Assembly: GCF_017744555.1 (NCBI RefSeq)
Contig: NZ_JAGIBD010000010.1
Location: 56,148 to 120,147, forward strand
Source: Cellulomonas sp.
GTDB lineage: Bacteria; Actinomycetota; Actinomycetes; Actinomycetales; Cellulomonadaceae
Reading direction: 5' to 3'
DNA length: 64,000 nt
The translations under genes and the position numbers were made by a program. The notes beneath the pieces were generated by a model that was given only the letters and a program-made list of their open reading frames with translations, was not told the origin of the DNA and searched no databases. Shown here one piece after another: positions 9,938-20,901 of the stretch; position 1 is the stretch's first letter; every line of letters starts with the position of its first letter.

Positions 9938-11755
9938 TCAGCCGACGATCTCGCAGATCGCGGTACCGGCGCTCACGCTCGACCCGACGCCCGCGGCCAG
10001 ACCGGTCACGGTCCCGGCCCGGTGGGCGACGAGCGGCTGCTCCATCTTCATGGCCTCGAGGACGACGACCAGGTCGCCCTCGGCCACCTGCGTCCCCTCC
10101 TCGACCGCGACCTTGACGATTGTCCCCTGCATGGGCGAGGCGAGCACCGTGCCGTTGCCGGCGGCCGCCTTCGCGGGTCCGCGACGCACGGGGCGGCGGG
10201 CCGCCGGGCCGCGCGAGCCGGCGCCACCCGGTCGGGCCGGGCCGCCGGGGCCACGGCCCAGGGCCAGCGCGGCGGGCAGCACGACCTCGAGCCGCTTGCC
10301 GCCGACCTCGACGACGACGCGCTCGAGCGTCGTCGTCGGCTCCTCGTCGTCCTCGGTGGGCGCCGGTGCCGGGGCGGCGGCGAGCTGGGCCAGCCGGTCG
10401 GCGAACTCCGTCTCGATCCAGCGGGTGTGCACGCCGAACGGCTGCTCGGGGTCCGCGGGCGCGAACTCGGGGGCGTCGAGGACAGCGCGGTGGAACGGCG
10501 CCACGGTCGGGATGCCGACGACCTCGAGCTCGGCGAGTGCACGGCGCGCACGCGCGAGGGCCTGCGGACGGTCGGCGCCCGTGACGATGAGCTTGGCGAT
10601 CATCGAGTCGAACATGCCCGACACGGTGTCGCCCTCGACGACGCCCGAGTCGACGCGTACGCCCGGACCGGCCGGGAAGTTCAGCGTGGTGATCTTGCCG
10701 GGGGCGGGCAGGAAGCCGGCGCCCGGGTCCTCGCCGTTGAGGCGGAACTCGATCGAGTGGCCGCGCGTCTCGACGCGGTCGTAGCCGAGCGGCTCGCCCT
10801 GCGCGACGCGGAGCTGTTCGCGCACCAGGTCGATGCCGCTGATCTCCTCGGTCACCGGGTGCTCGACCTGCAGGCGCGTGTTGACCTCGAGGAACGAGAT
10901 GGTGCCGTCGAGCCCCACCAGGAACTCGCACGTGCCCGCGCCGACGTAGCCGGCCTCACGCAGGATCGCGATGCTCGACTCGACGAGCTGCTTGCGCTGG
11001 TCGTCGGACAGGAACGGCGCGGGCGCCTCCTCGACGAGCTTCTGGTGACGACGCTGCAGCGAGCAGTCGCGCGTCGAGACGACGACGACCGTGCCGTGCT
11101 CGTCGGCGAGGCACTGCGTCTCGACGTGCCGCGGCTTGTCGAGGTACCGCTCGACGAAGCACTCGCCCCGGCCGAACGCGGCCGTCGCCTCGCGGACCGC
11201 GGACTCGAACAGCTCGTCGATCTCGTCGACCGTGCGGGCGACCTTGAGACCGCGACCGCCGCCGCCGAACGCCGCCTTGATCGCGACGGGCAGCCCGTGC
11301 TGCGCCACGAAGGCGTGGACCTCGTCGGGCCCGGACACCGGGTCCGGCGTGCCGGGGACCAGCGGGGCACCGGCGCGCTGCGCGATGTGGCGCGCGCTCA
11401 CCTTGTCGCCGAGCGACTCGATGGCCGACGGCGGCGGGCCGATCCACACGAGGCCCGCGCCGATCACGGCACGCGCGAAGTCGGCGTTCTCCGAGAGGAA
11501 CCCGTACCCCGGGTGCACGGCGTCGGCACCGGCGCGGCGGGCCACGTCGAGCAGCTTGGCGATGTCGAGGTACGTCTCGGCGGCCCGGGCGCCCCCGAGG
11601 GCGAACGCCTCGTCGGCGGTGCGGACGTGCAGGGCCTCGCGGTCGGTGTCGGCGTAGACGGCGACGGAGGCGATGCCGGCGTCGCGGCAGGCGCGGGCGA
11701 CACGGACGGCGATCTCACCGCGGTTGGCGATGAGGACCTTGGAGATGGCGGGCAC
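9938..11755 (-). CDS. Acetyl/propionyl-CoA carboxylase alpha subunit (biotin carboxylase + BCCP)
   Basis: 605 aa; [28 protein letters not shown]..., C-terminal biotinyl motif [10 protein letters not shown]. Confidence 0.93.
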   Translation of the reverse strand: MPAISKVLIANRGEIAVRVARACRDAGIASVAVYADTDREALHVRTADEAFALGGARAAETYLDIAKLLDVARRAGADAVHPGYGFLSENADFARAVIGAGLVWIGPPPSAIESLGDKVSARHIAQRAGAPLVPGTPDPVSGPDEVHAFVAQHGLPVAIKAAFGGGGRGLKVARTVDEIDELFESAVREATAAFGRGECFVERYLDKPRHVETQCLADEHGTVVVVSTRDCSLQRRHQKLVEEAPAPFLSDDQRKQLVESSIAILREAGYVGAGTCEFLVGLDGTISFLEVNTRLQVEHPVTEEISGIDLVREQLRVAQGEPLGYDRVETRGHSIEFRLNGEDPGAGFLPAPGKITTLNFPAGPGVRVDSGVVEGDTVSGMFDSMIAKLIVTGADRPQALARARRALAELEVVGIPTVAPFHRAVLDAPEFAPADPEQPFGVHTRWIETEFADRLAQLAAAPAPAPTEDDEEPTTTLERVVVEVGGKRLEVVLPAALALGRGPGGPARPGGAGSRGPAARRPVRRGPAKAAAGNGTVLASPMQGTIVKVAVEEGTQVAEGDLVVVLEAMKMEQPLVAHRAGTVTGLAAGVGSSVSAGTAICEIVG

Positions 11756-11821
11756 GGCTCACCGTAACGCGCACCGCGTGCCTGGCCGCGGCGGACGGAG
11801 CTCACCCGCCCAAGATTGGGG

Positions 11822-11848
11822 AACCGCCCAACCCGCCCCCGGGCGGTT
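11822..11848 (-). terminator. Hairpin terminator, probably downstream of maf
   Basis: AACCGCCC (11822-11829) and GGGCGGTT (11841-11848) perfect 8-bp stem; T-rich on the + side as well. Confidence 0.5.
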
Positions 11849-11949
11849 TTGTAGGAATCCGACGACGACACCGTGACGAGCCGCCTCGTACGCGTCCCCG
11901 GTTGTCCGGAGGCGACAAGGTCCGCCACGCGGTCCGTGTGGCCGGACGG

Positions 11950-12645
11950 TCAGGCGTGGTCGCGCCAGAGGCTCGGGATCGTCACGTCGATCTCACCGAG
12001 CAGCTCGCGCAGCAGCGGCAGGCTCAGGCCCACGACGCCGTGGTGGTCGCCCTCGATCCGCTCGACGAACGGGCCGCCCAGCCCGTCCACCGTGAACGCG
12101 CCCGCGACGGCGAGCGGCTCGCCCGTGCGCACGTACGCCGCGATCTCGCTGTCGGACAGGTCCGCGAAGTGCACGACGGTCGACGACGTCGCGCCCAGCG
12201 TGCCGCCCGTACCGGCGCCGCCCTCGCCGCTCGTGCGCTCGTCGACCAACCAGTGCCCCGTGTGCAGCACGCCCCGGCGGCCCCGCATCGCCCGCCAGCG
12301 GGCCACCGCGTCGTCCGCGTCGAGCGGCTTGCCGAGGATCTCGCCGTCGAGCTCGAGCATCGAGTCGCAGCCCAGCAGCAGCAGCTCGTCGTCCGCGTCG
12401 TCCGCGTCGAGCCCGAGCCGCTCGGTGAGGTCACCGTCCGCGAGCGACCGGGCGACGTCCTCGACCTTCGCCTGCGCCAGCACCAGGACCGCGTCGGCGG
12501 GGTCCAGGTCGCCGAAGCGGGCGCGGGCCGCCTCGAGCACCGCCACCTCGTCGACCGAGGAGACCGCGACGAGCGGGTCGATGCCGGCCGCGAGGAGCGT
12601 GGCACGGCGGGCGGGCGAGGCGGAGGCGAGCAGCAGACGGGTCAC
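11950..12645 (-). CDS. maf: Maf family nucleotide pyrophosphatase
   Basis: GTG at 12645; VTRLLLASASPARRATLLAAGIDPLVAVSSVDE..., GCDSMLELDGEILGKP. Confidence 0.88.
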   Translation of the reverse strand: MTRLLLASASPARRATLLAAGIDPLVAVSSVDEVAVLEAARARFGDLDPADAVLVLAQAKVEDVARSLADGDLTERLGLDADDADDELLLLGCDSMLELDGEILGKPLDADDAVARWRAMRGRRGVLHTGHWLVDERTSGEGGAGTGGTLGATSSTVVHFADLSDSEIAAYVRTGEPLAVAGAFTVDGLGGPFVERIEGDHHGVVGLSLPLLRELLGEIDVTIPSLWRDHA

Positions 12646-12893
12646 GGTCCGCGAGCCTAACGAACGGGCGCGGCGTCGCACGGGGGCGCGTCGGAGCGTC
12701 GGGCGCACGCCTCGCGCGGCCCCCGCCGGCGGTCCCGCGGTCGGGAGCGCGCCCTCCCGAGGCCCGAGCCCGCGATCTGCGGCCACTAGGTCCTCCGTCC
12801 GGTCCCGGCGCACAGGTCGCCGGGGCAGAATGGGCGGCTGGTGAGCGACGACGCGGCACGGACCGGGTCGCGGACGGCAACGAAGGAGACGCT

Positions 12894-13604
12894 GTGACAG
12901 ACGCGGCCACGCCGACGAGCCAGGGGAGTGACCCCGACCTCGACGCGCTCGACGACGCCTACGAGGACGACGACCTCGATCTCGTCGACGACGACCCCGA
13001 CCTGCTGCGCCCGGCGCCGCTCGCATGGCGCCGACGGACCGCGATCGAGATGGCGATCTCCGGCGTCATCGGCCTGTACACGTCGTTCGTGCTGTCGATC
13101 GAGGCGATCACGCTCGCGAAGGACCCGGACTCGACTTTCGCGTGCGACCTCAACTCGGTGATCAGCTGCGCGGAGGTCGCCAGCCGGTGGCAGGCGAGCC
13201 TGTTCGGGTGGCCCAACGCGTTCCTCGGCATCGCGGCGGAGGCAGTCGTCATCACGGTCGCGGTCGCGATGATCGGCGGGGTCACGTTCCCGCGCTGGTT
13301 CATGCTCGCGGCCGAGACGATCTACACGCTGGGCTTCCTGTTCGCGATGTGGCTGTTCTACGAGGCGTGGGCCGTGATCGGCGCGCTGTGCCCGTGGTGC
13401 CTGCTGATCACGCTCACGACGACGGTCGTCTGGGCGGGTCTGACCCGCATCTGCGTCCGCGACGGGCACCTCTTCCCCGGTCCGCGCGGCGCGCCGCTGC
13501 GCCGTTTCGTGGCGTCGGGCAACGACTGGTTCGTGACGATCGCGTTCCTGGTCGTCATCGCGATCATGGTCGTCGCGAAGTACGGGTCGTCGCTCCTATC
13601 CTGA
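12894..13604 (+). CDS. Vitamin K epoxide reductase (VKOR) family membrane protein
   Basis: 236 aa; FACDLNSVISCAEVASRWQASLFGWPNAFLGI ... CPWCLLIT (CxxC) motifs. Confidence 0.85.
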   Translation: MTDAATPTSQGSDPDLDALDDAYEDDDLDLVDDDPDLLRPAPLAWRRRTAIEMAISGVIGLYTSFVLSIEAITLAKDPDSTFACDLNSVISCAEVASRWQASLFGWPNAFLGIAAEAVVITVAVAMIGGVTFPRWFMLAAETIYTLGFLFAMWLFYEAWAVIGALCPWCLLITLTTTVVWAGLTRICVRDGHLFPGPRGAPLRRFVASGNDWFVTIAFLVVIAIMVVAKYGSSLLS

Positions 13605-13623
13605 CGCGAACGTGCGACACGAA

Positions 13624-13651
13624 GGGGCGGGCGCGTCACGGCGCCCGCCCC
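13624..13651. terminator. Bidirectional terminator between convergent genes
   Basis: GGGGCGGGCGC-gtcacg-GCGCCCGCCCC, perfect 11-bp stem. Confidence 0.75.
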
Positions 13652-13669
13652 GTCGTCGTCCTGCGAGCC

Positions 13670-15382
13670 TCAGCCCGCGAACGCCGCCTTGAGCACGTCG
13701 AGCGGCAGCGACCCCATGCCGAGCGCCCGCGCGTGGAACGCCCGCAGGTCGAGCTCCTCGCCGCGCTTGGCGGCGGCCGCCGCGGCCTCGTCACGGGTCT
13801 GCTCCCACAGGCGCTGGCCGATCTTGTAGGACGGCGCCTGCCCGGGCCAGCCCAGGTACCGGTTCCACTCGAACCGCACGAACGGCTCGGGCATGTTGAC
13901 GTTGGCCCGCAGGAACTCCCAGCCCTTGTCGGCGTCCCACGTGCCGGTGCCCCAGCGCTCGGGCACCTTCAGCCCGAGGTGCACACCGATGTCGAACACC
14001 ACGCGGGCGGACCGCAGCCGCTGCGCGTCGAGCATGCCGAGGCGGTCGCCCGGGTCGTCGAGGAAGCCGAGGTCGGCCATGAGCCGCTCGGCGTACAGCG
14101 CCCAGCCCTCGGCGTGGCCGGACGTGAAGCACATGAGCCGGCGCCAGCCGTTGAGCGTGGCCCGCTGGTAGACGGCCTGGCCGACCTGCAGGTGATGCCC
14201 GGGGACGCCCTCGTGGTAGACGGTCGTCTTCTCGCGCCACGTGTTGAACGTGGTCACCTCCGGCGGCACGGACCACCACATGCGGCCGGGGCGGCTGAAG
14301 TCGTCGCTGGGGCCGGTGTAGTAGATGCCGCCGGTCGTCGTCGGGGCGATGCGGCACTCGAGGGTGCGCATGGGGGCGGGGATCTCGAAGTGGCGGCCGT
14401 CGAGCGCGTCGATCGCGGCGTCGGACGTCTCCTGCATCCACGCGCGCAGCGCCTCGGTGCCGTGCAGCTGGCGGCTCGGGTCCTGGTCGAGCTTCGCGAC
14501 GGCGTCCTCGACGCTCGCACCCGGTCCGGCGACCTCGGCCGCGACGGCCTCCTGCTCGGCGATGACGCGGTCGAGCTGGTCGACGCCCCACGCGTACGTC
14601 TCCTCGAGGTCCACCGTGGCGCCGAGGAACGTGCGGGACCACAGCGAGTACCGCTCGCGGCCCGCCGCGTCCTGCTCGGGAGCCTGCGGCGCGAGCTCGT
14701 CGCGCAGGAACGCGGCGAGGCTCGCGTACGCGCCGCGGGCGGCGGCCGCACCCCGCTCCAGCTCGGCGCGCACGAGCGAGCAGGACGCCGAGTCGTCGAG
14801 CACCGCGGCCGCCTCCTTGCCGGAGACGAACGACGTGAAGAACGACTCGGCGGGGTCGGCGAGCTCCTCGGCCTGGCGCGCCGCCTCGACGACCTGCCGG
14901 ACGGCGGCGACGTTCCCGGCGGCCGCGGCCGCGCGCAGCGACTCGACGTAGCCCTCGACCGTGCCGGGCAGCGCGTTGAGACGGGCGGCGACGTTCTCCC
15001 AGGCCTCGACGGTCCCGGTCGGCATGAGGTCGAACACGTCGCGCATGCCCTGCACGGGCGACGCGATGTTGTTGAGGTCGCGCAGCGTCTCGCCGGCCGC
15101 GTCGTGCTCCGCGTACAGGCCGAGGCGCTCGCGCATGGCGGCGAGCGTGATGTCGTCGACCTCGTCGCGGGGCGAGAGGCCGTCGAGGGCCTGGAGCGTC
15201 GACCGGGCCGCGTCGACCCGGGCCGCGTGACCGGCCGGAGAGTAGTCGGTGGACTCGTGGTCGTGGCCCGCGATGCCGATGCTCGTCGCCGCGAACGGGT
15301 CGAGCCTGGCGTACGTGTCGAGGTAGGCCTCGGCCACGGCGTCGATGGGGGAGGGTTCACGCGAGGTGGGCGTCGTCGTCAC
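13670..15382 (-). CDS. DUF885 family protein (predicted metallopeptidase-like)
   Basis: 570 aa; TVYHEGVPGHHLQVGQAVYQ, HAEGWALYAERLM motifs. Confidence 0.85.
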   Translation of the reverse strand: MTTTPTSREPSPIDAVAEAYLDTYARLDPFAATSIGIAGHDHESTDYSPAGHAARVDAARSTLQALDGLSPRDEVDDITLAAMRERLGLYAEHDAAGETLRDLNNIASPVQGMRDVFDLMPTGTVEAWENVAARLNALPGTVEGYVESLRAAAAAGNVAAVRQVVEAARQAEELADPAESFFTSFVSGKEAAAVLDDSASCSLVRAELERGAAAARGAYASLAAFLRDELAPQAPEQDAAGRERYSLWSRTFLGATVDLEETYAWGVDQLDRVIAEQEAVAAEVAGPGASVEDAVAKLDQDPSRQLHGTEALRAWMQETSDAAIDALDGRHFEIPAPMRTLECRIAPTTTGGIYYTGPSDDFSRPGRMWWSVPPEVTTFNTWREKTTVYHEGVPGHHLQVGQAVYQRATLNGWRRLMCFTSGHAEGWALYAERLMADLGFLDDPGDRLGMLDAQRLRSARVVFDIGVHLGLKVPERWGTGTWDADKGWEFLRANVNMPEPFVRFEWNRYLGWPGQAPSYKIGQRLWEQTRDEAAAAAAKRGEELDLRAFHARALGMGSLPLDVLKAAFAG

Positions 15383-15529
15383 CCGCCCGACCCTACTGGG
15401 CGGTAGGGAGCGGCTGAAGCGTCCCGGGGACGCGCGGGGCAGCCGGCCGGACGCCCGCGTGAGCCGTGCACGAGCCGTCTGCCGACGCGCCGGACGTGGG
15501 CTCGGCGGCCACGCGCCCCGCCTCCCGAG

Positions 15530-15748
15530 TCAGTCCCGCAGGCTCCAGCGCCACGCGTCCGGTCCCGGACGTGCGGGGCCACCGCCCCGGACCGTGCGCC
15601 GGCGGTCGTTCCACGCCGACGTCACCGGGGCGTCGGCGTCCGGGTGGTGGTGCTCGTCCGAGCCGGCGGCGAGCAGCCCCGCGACGAGCGCCGCGAGCTC
15701 GACGTCGTCCGGCGTGCCCCGCACCACCTGCACGTGCGCGTCGGTCAC
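15530..15748 (-). CDS. Acyl-CoA carboxylase epsilon subunit
   Basis: 72 aa VTDAHVQVVRGTPDDVELAALVAGLLAAG...SAWNDRRRTVRGGGPARPGPDAWRWSLRD; typical AccE, near the beta-subunit gene. Confidence 0.8.
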   Translation of the reverse strand: MTDAHVQVVRGTPDDVELAALVAGLLAAGSDEHHHPDADAPVTSAWNDRRRTVRGGGPARPGPDAWRWSLRD

Positions 15749-16290
15749 GACCCGCCGTCCTCGTCCTCGTCCTCCTCGAACAGCACCGGCGCGCCGCGCG
15801 AGACGCCCCACTCGGAGACCGTGAAGCCCGCGTCGACCAGTCGCTGCGCGATGTCCGCGCCTCCGCCGTCGATGAGGTCGAGCACCGAGTCGAGCGACAG
15901 GTCCGACGCCTGCGACTGCGGACCCACGACGAACCCGACGTGGAACGTGTCGACTGCGTCGGGCGTCGGCGGCGCGTCCGCGTCGGTCTCCTCCTCGTCG
16001 CCCCACGACATCCCCGTGAGGTCGGCGTGCATGCCGAGCTGGTCGTGCAGCAGGTCGTACAGGCGGGCGTTGAGCGCCCCGATCTCGCCCTCGAGCGACA
16101 GGACGCGCGGATCCTCGTCGGCCTCGTGCGCGCCGAACTCGGCCCGCACCCCGACCGCCGTGTCGACGTACCCGTGCAGCGCGGCGCTCAGCAGCTCGAC
16201 GGCCGCGTGCAGCTCGGTCGCGTCGATGCCCGTCAGCGGCTCGGTGCTGTGCGAGTGCTCGTGGTCGTCGTCGTGGTCGTGGTCGTTCAA
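15745..16290 (-). CDS. Hypothetical protein with acidic/His-rich N-terminus
   Basis: 181 aa MNDHDHDDDHEHSHSTEPLTG...; sits between accD-type and accE genes, overlapping the accE start. Confidence 0.7.
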   Translation of the reverse strand: MNDHDHDDDHEHSHSTEPLTGIDATELHAAVELLSAALHGYVDTAVGVRAEFGAHEADEDPRVLSLEGEIGALNARLYDLLHDQLGMHADLTGMSWGDEEETDADAPPTPDAVDTFHVGFVVGPQSQASDLSLDSVLDLIDGGGADIAQRLVDAGFTVSEWGVSRGAPVLFEEDEDEDGGS

Positions 16291-16303
16291 CGGGTGGTTC
16301 CTC

Positions 16304-17932
16304 TCAGAGGGGGATGTTGCCGTGCTTCTTGGGCGGCAGGCTCGCGCGCTTGGTGCGCAGCAGGCGCAGCGCCTTGGTGATCTCCGTGCGGGTCCGCGAC
16401 GGCTCGACGACCGCGTCGACGTAGCCGCGGTCGGCTGCGTCCCACGGGTTGACGATCGCCTCCTCGTACTCGGCCGTCAGGCGCCGACGCTCGGCCTCGA
16501 CGTCCCCGCCGTCCTTCGCGACCGCGGCGAGCGCCCCGCGCTGCAGGATGTTCACCGCGCCACCGGCACCCATCACCGCGATCTGGGCCGTGGGCCAGGC
16601 GAGGTTGACGTCCGCGCCGAGCTGCTTGGAGCCCATGACGATGTACGCGCCACCGTACGCCTTGCGGGTGATGACGGTGACCAGCGGGACCGTCGCCTCC
16701 GCGTACGCGTAGATGAGCTTCGCGCCGCGCCGGATGATGCCGTTCCACTCCTGGTCGGTGCCCGGCAGGAAGCCCGGGACGTCGACGAACGTGAGCACCG
16801 GGATGTTGAACGCGTCGCACGTCCGCACGAACCGGGCGGCCTTCTCGGCGGCGTTGATGTCGAGCGTGCCGGCCATCGCCATGGGCTGGTTCGCGACGAC
16901 CCCGACCGGGTGCCCCTCGACGTGCCCGAACCCGATGATGACGTTCTGCGCGTACAGCGGCTGCACCTCGAGCAGCACGCCCTCGTCGAGCACGTGCTCG
17001 ATCACGGTGCGCATGTCGTACGGCTGCGTGTCCGAGTCGGGGACGAGCGTGTCGAGCTCCTCGTCCTCGGGCGTGACCGACAGGTCGGCCTCGTGCGGGT
17101 AGCTCGGCGGGTCCGTGAGGTTGTTCGCCGGCAGGTACGCGAGCAGCGAGCGCACGTAGTCGATCGCGTCGTCCTCGTCGGACGCCATGTAGTGCGCGAC
17201 GCCCGAGCGGGTGCTGTGCGTCGTCGCGCCGCCGAGCTCCTCGAAGCCCACGTCCTCGCCGGTCACCGCGCGGATCACGTCGGGGCCCGTGATGAACATG
17301 TTCGACGTGCCGTCGGCCATGACGATGAAGTCGGTCAGGGCGGGGGAGTACACCGCGCCGCCCGCGGACGGGCCGAGGATGAGGCTGATCTGCGGCACCA
17401 CGCCGCTCGCGGCCACGTTGCGGCGGAAGATCTCCGCGAACTGCGTGAGGCCCGCGACGCCCTCCTGGATGCGCGCGCCGCCGCCGTCGCTGATGCCGAC
17501 GAGCGGCACGCCCGTGCGCAGCGCCAGGTCCATCACCTTGGTGATCTTCTGGCCGTGCACCTCGCCGAGGCTGCCGCCGAACACCGTGAAGTCCTGCGAG
17601 TACACGCACACCGGCCGACCGTCGACCGTGCCGTGGCCCACGACCACGCCGTCACCGGGGATGCGCTTCTTGTCGAGCCCGAAGTTCTGCGAGCGGTGCC
17701 GCACGAACGCGTCGAGCTCGGTGAACGAGCCCTCGTCGAGCAGTGCGTCGATGCGCTCGCGGGCGGTCTTCTTGCCGCGTGCGTGCTGCTTGTCGACCGC
17801 GGCCTGCTCGGCGGCGTCGGCGGCGGCGTGCCGCTCGGCCAGGTCGGCCAGGCGGGTGGCGGTCGTGCCGGCCGCGCCTCCGCTCGCGGGCGGGGTGGCG
17901 GACGTGTCGGCGGCGTCGTCGATCTGGGTCAC
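16304..17932 (-). CDS. Acyl-CoA (propionyl-CoA) carboxylase beta subunit
   Basis: GTG at 17932; ...[40 protein letters not shown]...[19 protein letters not shown]...KKHGNIPL. Confidence 0.92.
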   Translation of the reverse strand: MTQIDDAADTSATPPASGGAAGTTATRLADLAERHAAADAAEQAAVDKQHARGKKTARERIDALLDEGSFTELDAFVRHRSQNFGLDKKRIPGDGVVVGHGTVDGRPVCVYSQDFTVFGGSLGEVHGQKITKVMDLALRTGVPLVGISDGGGARIQEGVAGLTQFAEIFRRNVAASGVVPQISLILGPSAGGAVYSPALTDFIVMADGTSNMFITGPDVIRAVTGEDVGFEELGGATTHSTRSGVAHYMASDEDDAIDYVRSLLAYLPANNLTDPPSYPHEADLSVTPEDEELDTLVPDSDTQPYDMRTVIEHVLDEGVLLEVQPLYAQNVIIGFGHVEGHPVGVVANQPMAMAGTLDINAAEKAARFVRTCDAFNIPVLTFVDVPGFLPGTDQEWNGIIRRGAKLIYAYAEATVPLVTVITRKAYGGAYIVMGSKQLGADVNLAWPTAQIAVMGAGGAVNILQRGALAAVAKDGGDVEAERRRLTAEYEEAIVNPWDAADRGYVDAVVEPSRTRTEITKALRLLRTKRASLPPKKHGNIPL

Positions 17933-18064
17933 CCGACCGAGGCTAGTTGTGGAACCCCACCATGCGCGTGCAGGGCGATCACGGCGTTGCGGGCCCGCGG
18001 TCGTCGGGATCCCACAACGGACGGGCCTGTGCGTGGTGGACGGTCGCACGTCATCATGGGCGCC

Positions 18065-18934
18065 ATGCCGTCCGACGACCCCCGCGCCCCCCTCGACGTC
18101 GCCGAGCTCCGCCGACTCCTCGTCGCGCCCGACGGGCCGCTCGCCCGTGTCGACGTGGTGGAGAGCACCGGGTCCACGAACACCGACGTCGTCGACGCCC
18201 TGCGCGCCGACCCCGAGGCGTGGCCGGACACGGGCCTGCTCGTCGCGCACCACCAGACCGGTGGCCGAGGCCGCGCGGGACGCGGGTGGGAGACGCCCGC
18301 CGGGACGTCGCTGACCTGCTCGTTCGTCATCCGGCCGCACGCACCCGTCGAACGGTGGGGGTGGCTGCCTCTGCTCGCGGGGCTCGGTGCCGTGACGGCC
18401 GTCCGTGCCACCGCGGGCGTGCCCGCGCTGCTCAAGTGGCCCAACGACGTGCTCGTCCCGGCGGGAAGCGCCGTCGAGGGCTGGGGGGCGTACCGCAAGG
18501 TCGGCGGCATCCTCACCGAGGTCGTGCCCGCTCCGCCCGGGCACGATCCCGCCGTCGTCATCGGGATCGGCCTCAACGTGTCGCAGACCGCCGACGAGCT
18601 GCCGGTCGAGTCCGCGTCGTCGCTCGCGCTCGCGGGCGCGCAGCACGTCGACCGGCTCGGGCTCCTCGTCGCGCTCGTCACCGCGCTCGACCACGTCGCC
18701 GGCCGGTGGCGCGTCGCCGGCGGGGACGCGCGGGCGTCCGGGCTCGCCGACGAGGTCGCCGCGGTGTGCGGCACGATCGGCAGCCGCGTCCGCGTCGAGG
18801 AGCCCGGCGGCGGGTCCACGACGGGGCTCGTGCAAGGGCTCGACGACGACGGCGCCCTGCTGCTCGTCGACGACGCGGGCGACACGCACCACGTCCTCGC
18901 GGGTGACGTGCGTCACGTCCGCGACGCGGGGTGA
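18065..18934 (+). CDS. birA: Biotin--[acetyl-CoA-carboxylase] ligase
   Basis: [53 protein letters not shown] motifs; no N-terminal HTH. Confidence 0.9.
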   Translation: MPSDDPRAPLDVAELRRLLVAPDGPLARVDVVESTGSTNTDVVDALRADPEAWPDTGLLVAHHQTGGRGRAGRGWETPAGTSLTCSFVIRPHAPVERWGWLPLLAGLGAVTAVRATAGVPALLKWPNDVLVPAGSAVEGWGAYRKVGGILTEVVPAPPGHDPAVVIGIGLNVSQTADELPVESASSLALAGAQHVDRLGLLVALVTALDHVAGRWRVAGGDARASGLADEVAAVCGTIGSRVRVEEPGGGSTTGLVQGLDDDGALLLVDDAGDTHHVLAGDVRHVRDAG

Positions 18935-18948
18935 ACTACCCTCGACGC

Positions 18949-20076
18949 GTGCCCGACGACCCTGCCAGCCGCGGCGCCGACGCCGCGCCTCCCACCCCCG
19001 AGGCGCCCGACGCGCACGACCTCGAGGTCGTCGAGTCGACCGTCGGCGAGCTCGACGCCGCGCTGCTCGGCGGGCCACGCACCCTCAGTGCGAGCGACCT
19101 CGCCGCCCGCGCCGACATCGACCTCGACGTCGTCCGCGGCTTCTGGACCACGCTCGGCCTCCCGCACGCCGCCGCCGACGACGCCGTCTACACCGAGCGC
19201 GACGCCGAGGCCGTCGACCGCGCCGCCGCTCTCGTCCGCGAGCACGGGCTCGACATCAAGACCGTCATGACCGTCACCCGCGCCCTCGGCCACACGTCCG
19301 ACCGGCTCGCGCTCTGGCAGGTCGAGGCGCTCGTCGAGGACATGGCCGACCGCTACGAGCTCGACGACACCACCGCGCGGCTCCTCGTGCTCGACCGGCT
19401 CGCCGACCTCGCGCCCGTGCTCGAGGCGCAGCTCGTGCACTCCTACCGCCGGCAGCTGTCCGCGATCGCCGGCCGGTACGCCGCCGAGTTCGGGCACCTG
19501 CGCGGCGCCGACGCCGGTGACCGGACGGCCCTGCCCCTCGCGCGGGCCGTCGGCTTCGCGGACATGGTCTCGTTCACGCGGCGCACCGCCGGGCTCGGGT
19601 CGACCGACCTGTCGCAGTTCGTCCAGCGCTTCGAGGCCGCCGCGCGGGACATCGTCACCGGCGCCGGCGGCCGCGTGGTCAAGACCATCGGCGACGCCGT
19701 GCTGTTCGTCGCCGACGACGCCGCGACTGGCGCCCGCATCGCGCTCGGGCTGGCCGACGAGCTGGGCAGCGGGCTCGACGTCGGCGTCGCCAAGCAGATC
19801 GGCGGGCTCGCCGACGGCGCGCGCGGGGTCACACCCGTCCGCGTCGGGTTCGTGTGGGGGCGGGTGCTGTCCCGGTTCGGCGACGTGTTCGGGCCGCACG
19901 TCAACCTCGCCGCCCGGCTCACCGACATCGCCGAGCCGAGCACCGTCCTGACCGACACCGCGACAGCCGAGGTGCTGGCCGGCGACGCGCGGTTCGTGGT
20001 CGAACCGCTCGCTGCTCGGGACCTCGCCGGGATCGGGAGCGTCACGCCGGTCCGGCTGACAGCCGCGCCGGCCTAG
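18949..20076 (+). CDS. Adenylate/guanylate cyclase (class III) with N-terminal regulatory helical domain (Rv1264-like arrangement)
   Basis: [19 protein letters not shown]...[23 protein letters not shown]...[17 protein letters not shown] opens at 18931 but GTG 18949 sits 6 nt after a TACCCT -10-like hexamer. Confidence 0.85.
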   Translation: MPDDPASRGADAAPPTPEAPDAHDLEVVESTVGELDAALLGGPRTLSASDLAARADIDLDVVRGFWTTLGLPHAAADDAVYTERDAEAVDRAAALVREHGLDIKTVMTVTRALGHTSDRLALWQVEALVEDMADRYELDDTTARLLVLDRLADLAPVLEAQLVHSYRRQLSAIAGRYAAEFGHLRGADAGDRTALPLARAVGFADMVSFTRRTAGLGSTDLSQFVQRFEAAARDIVTGAGGRVVKTIGDAVLFVADDAATGARIALGLADELGSGLDVGVAKQIGGLADGARGVTPVRVGFVWGRVLSRFGDVFGPHVNLAARLTDIAEPSTVLTDTATAEVLAGDARFVVEPLAARDLAGIGSVTPVRLTAAPA

Positions 20077-20086
20077 CCCCGCACGC

Positions 20087-20824
20087 TCAGGCCTCGGGCT
20101 CCGGCTCCACCGGCTCGACGAGGTCCGGCCCGTTGTTCGCGACCGCGTTGACCTGCGTGGACACGGGAGTCGCGACGATGCGCGGCGGCTCGGCGTCGAG
20201 CAGGGCGGCCGCCTCGTCGGCGCTCGTCGCGGGGCTCAGCCACGCGTCCCACGCCTCTGGCCGGAGCATGAGCGGCTGCCGGTCGTGGATGTGCGCGAGC
20301 TCGTCGGTGGCCGGGCGGGTGATGACCGTGGTGCTGACGATCCACCGGTCGGGGTCGTCGTCGGTCTTGGACGGGTCCTTCCAGAACTCGTAGAGGCCGG
20401 CCAGCGCGACGACCTCGCCGGTCTCCGGGTGCAGGTAGAACGGCTGCTTGCGCTTCGTCGTCGCGCCCGGGCCGGGCTTCTTCCACTCGTAGTAGCCGTC
20501 GGCGGGAAGCAGCGCCCGGCGGGTCGCGAACGGACGGGCGAACGCCGGCTTGTCCGCGACCGACTCGACGCGAGCATTGATCATCCGGTTGCCGACCGAC
20601 GGGTCCTTGGCCCACGACGGGACCAGCCCCCAGCGGGCGACCCGGAGCTGGCGGGTCACCTCACCCGTCTGCTTGTCGGCCCGCTCGACGACCATCCGGA
20701 CCCCGTCGGTCGGCGCCACGTTCCACGACGGCCCGAGCAGCCGCACGTCGTCGGCCACGGTCGCGATCGCGAACTCGTCGGCCAGGGTCTGGTCCTCGCG
20801 GAAGGACGCGTATCGCCCACACAT
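20087..20824 (-). CDS. SOS response-associated peptidase (SRAP/YedK/HMCES family)
   Basis: MCGRYASFREDQTLADEF (Cys2), WNVAPT, ARWGLVPSWAKD, NARVESVADKPAF motifs. Confidence 0.93.
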   Translation of the reverse strand: MCGRYASFREDQTLADEFAIATVADDVRLLGPSWNVAPTDGVRMVVERADKQTGEVTRQLRVARWGLVPSWAKDPSVGNRMINARVESVADKPAFARPFATRRALLPADGYYEWKKPGPGATTKRKQPFYLHPETGEVVALAGLYEFWKDPSKTDDDPDRWIVSTTVITRPATDELAHIHDRQPLMLRPEAWDAWLSPATSADEAAALLDAEPPRIVATPVSTQVNAVANNGPDLVEPVEPEPEA

Positions 20825-20901
20825 CCCCCCAGGATCGCAGGCGCCACCGACACCGCGCGCGACCGCGGCCGTCCTCCCGCGCGGCGACGTTTCCCGTGGG
20901 C

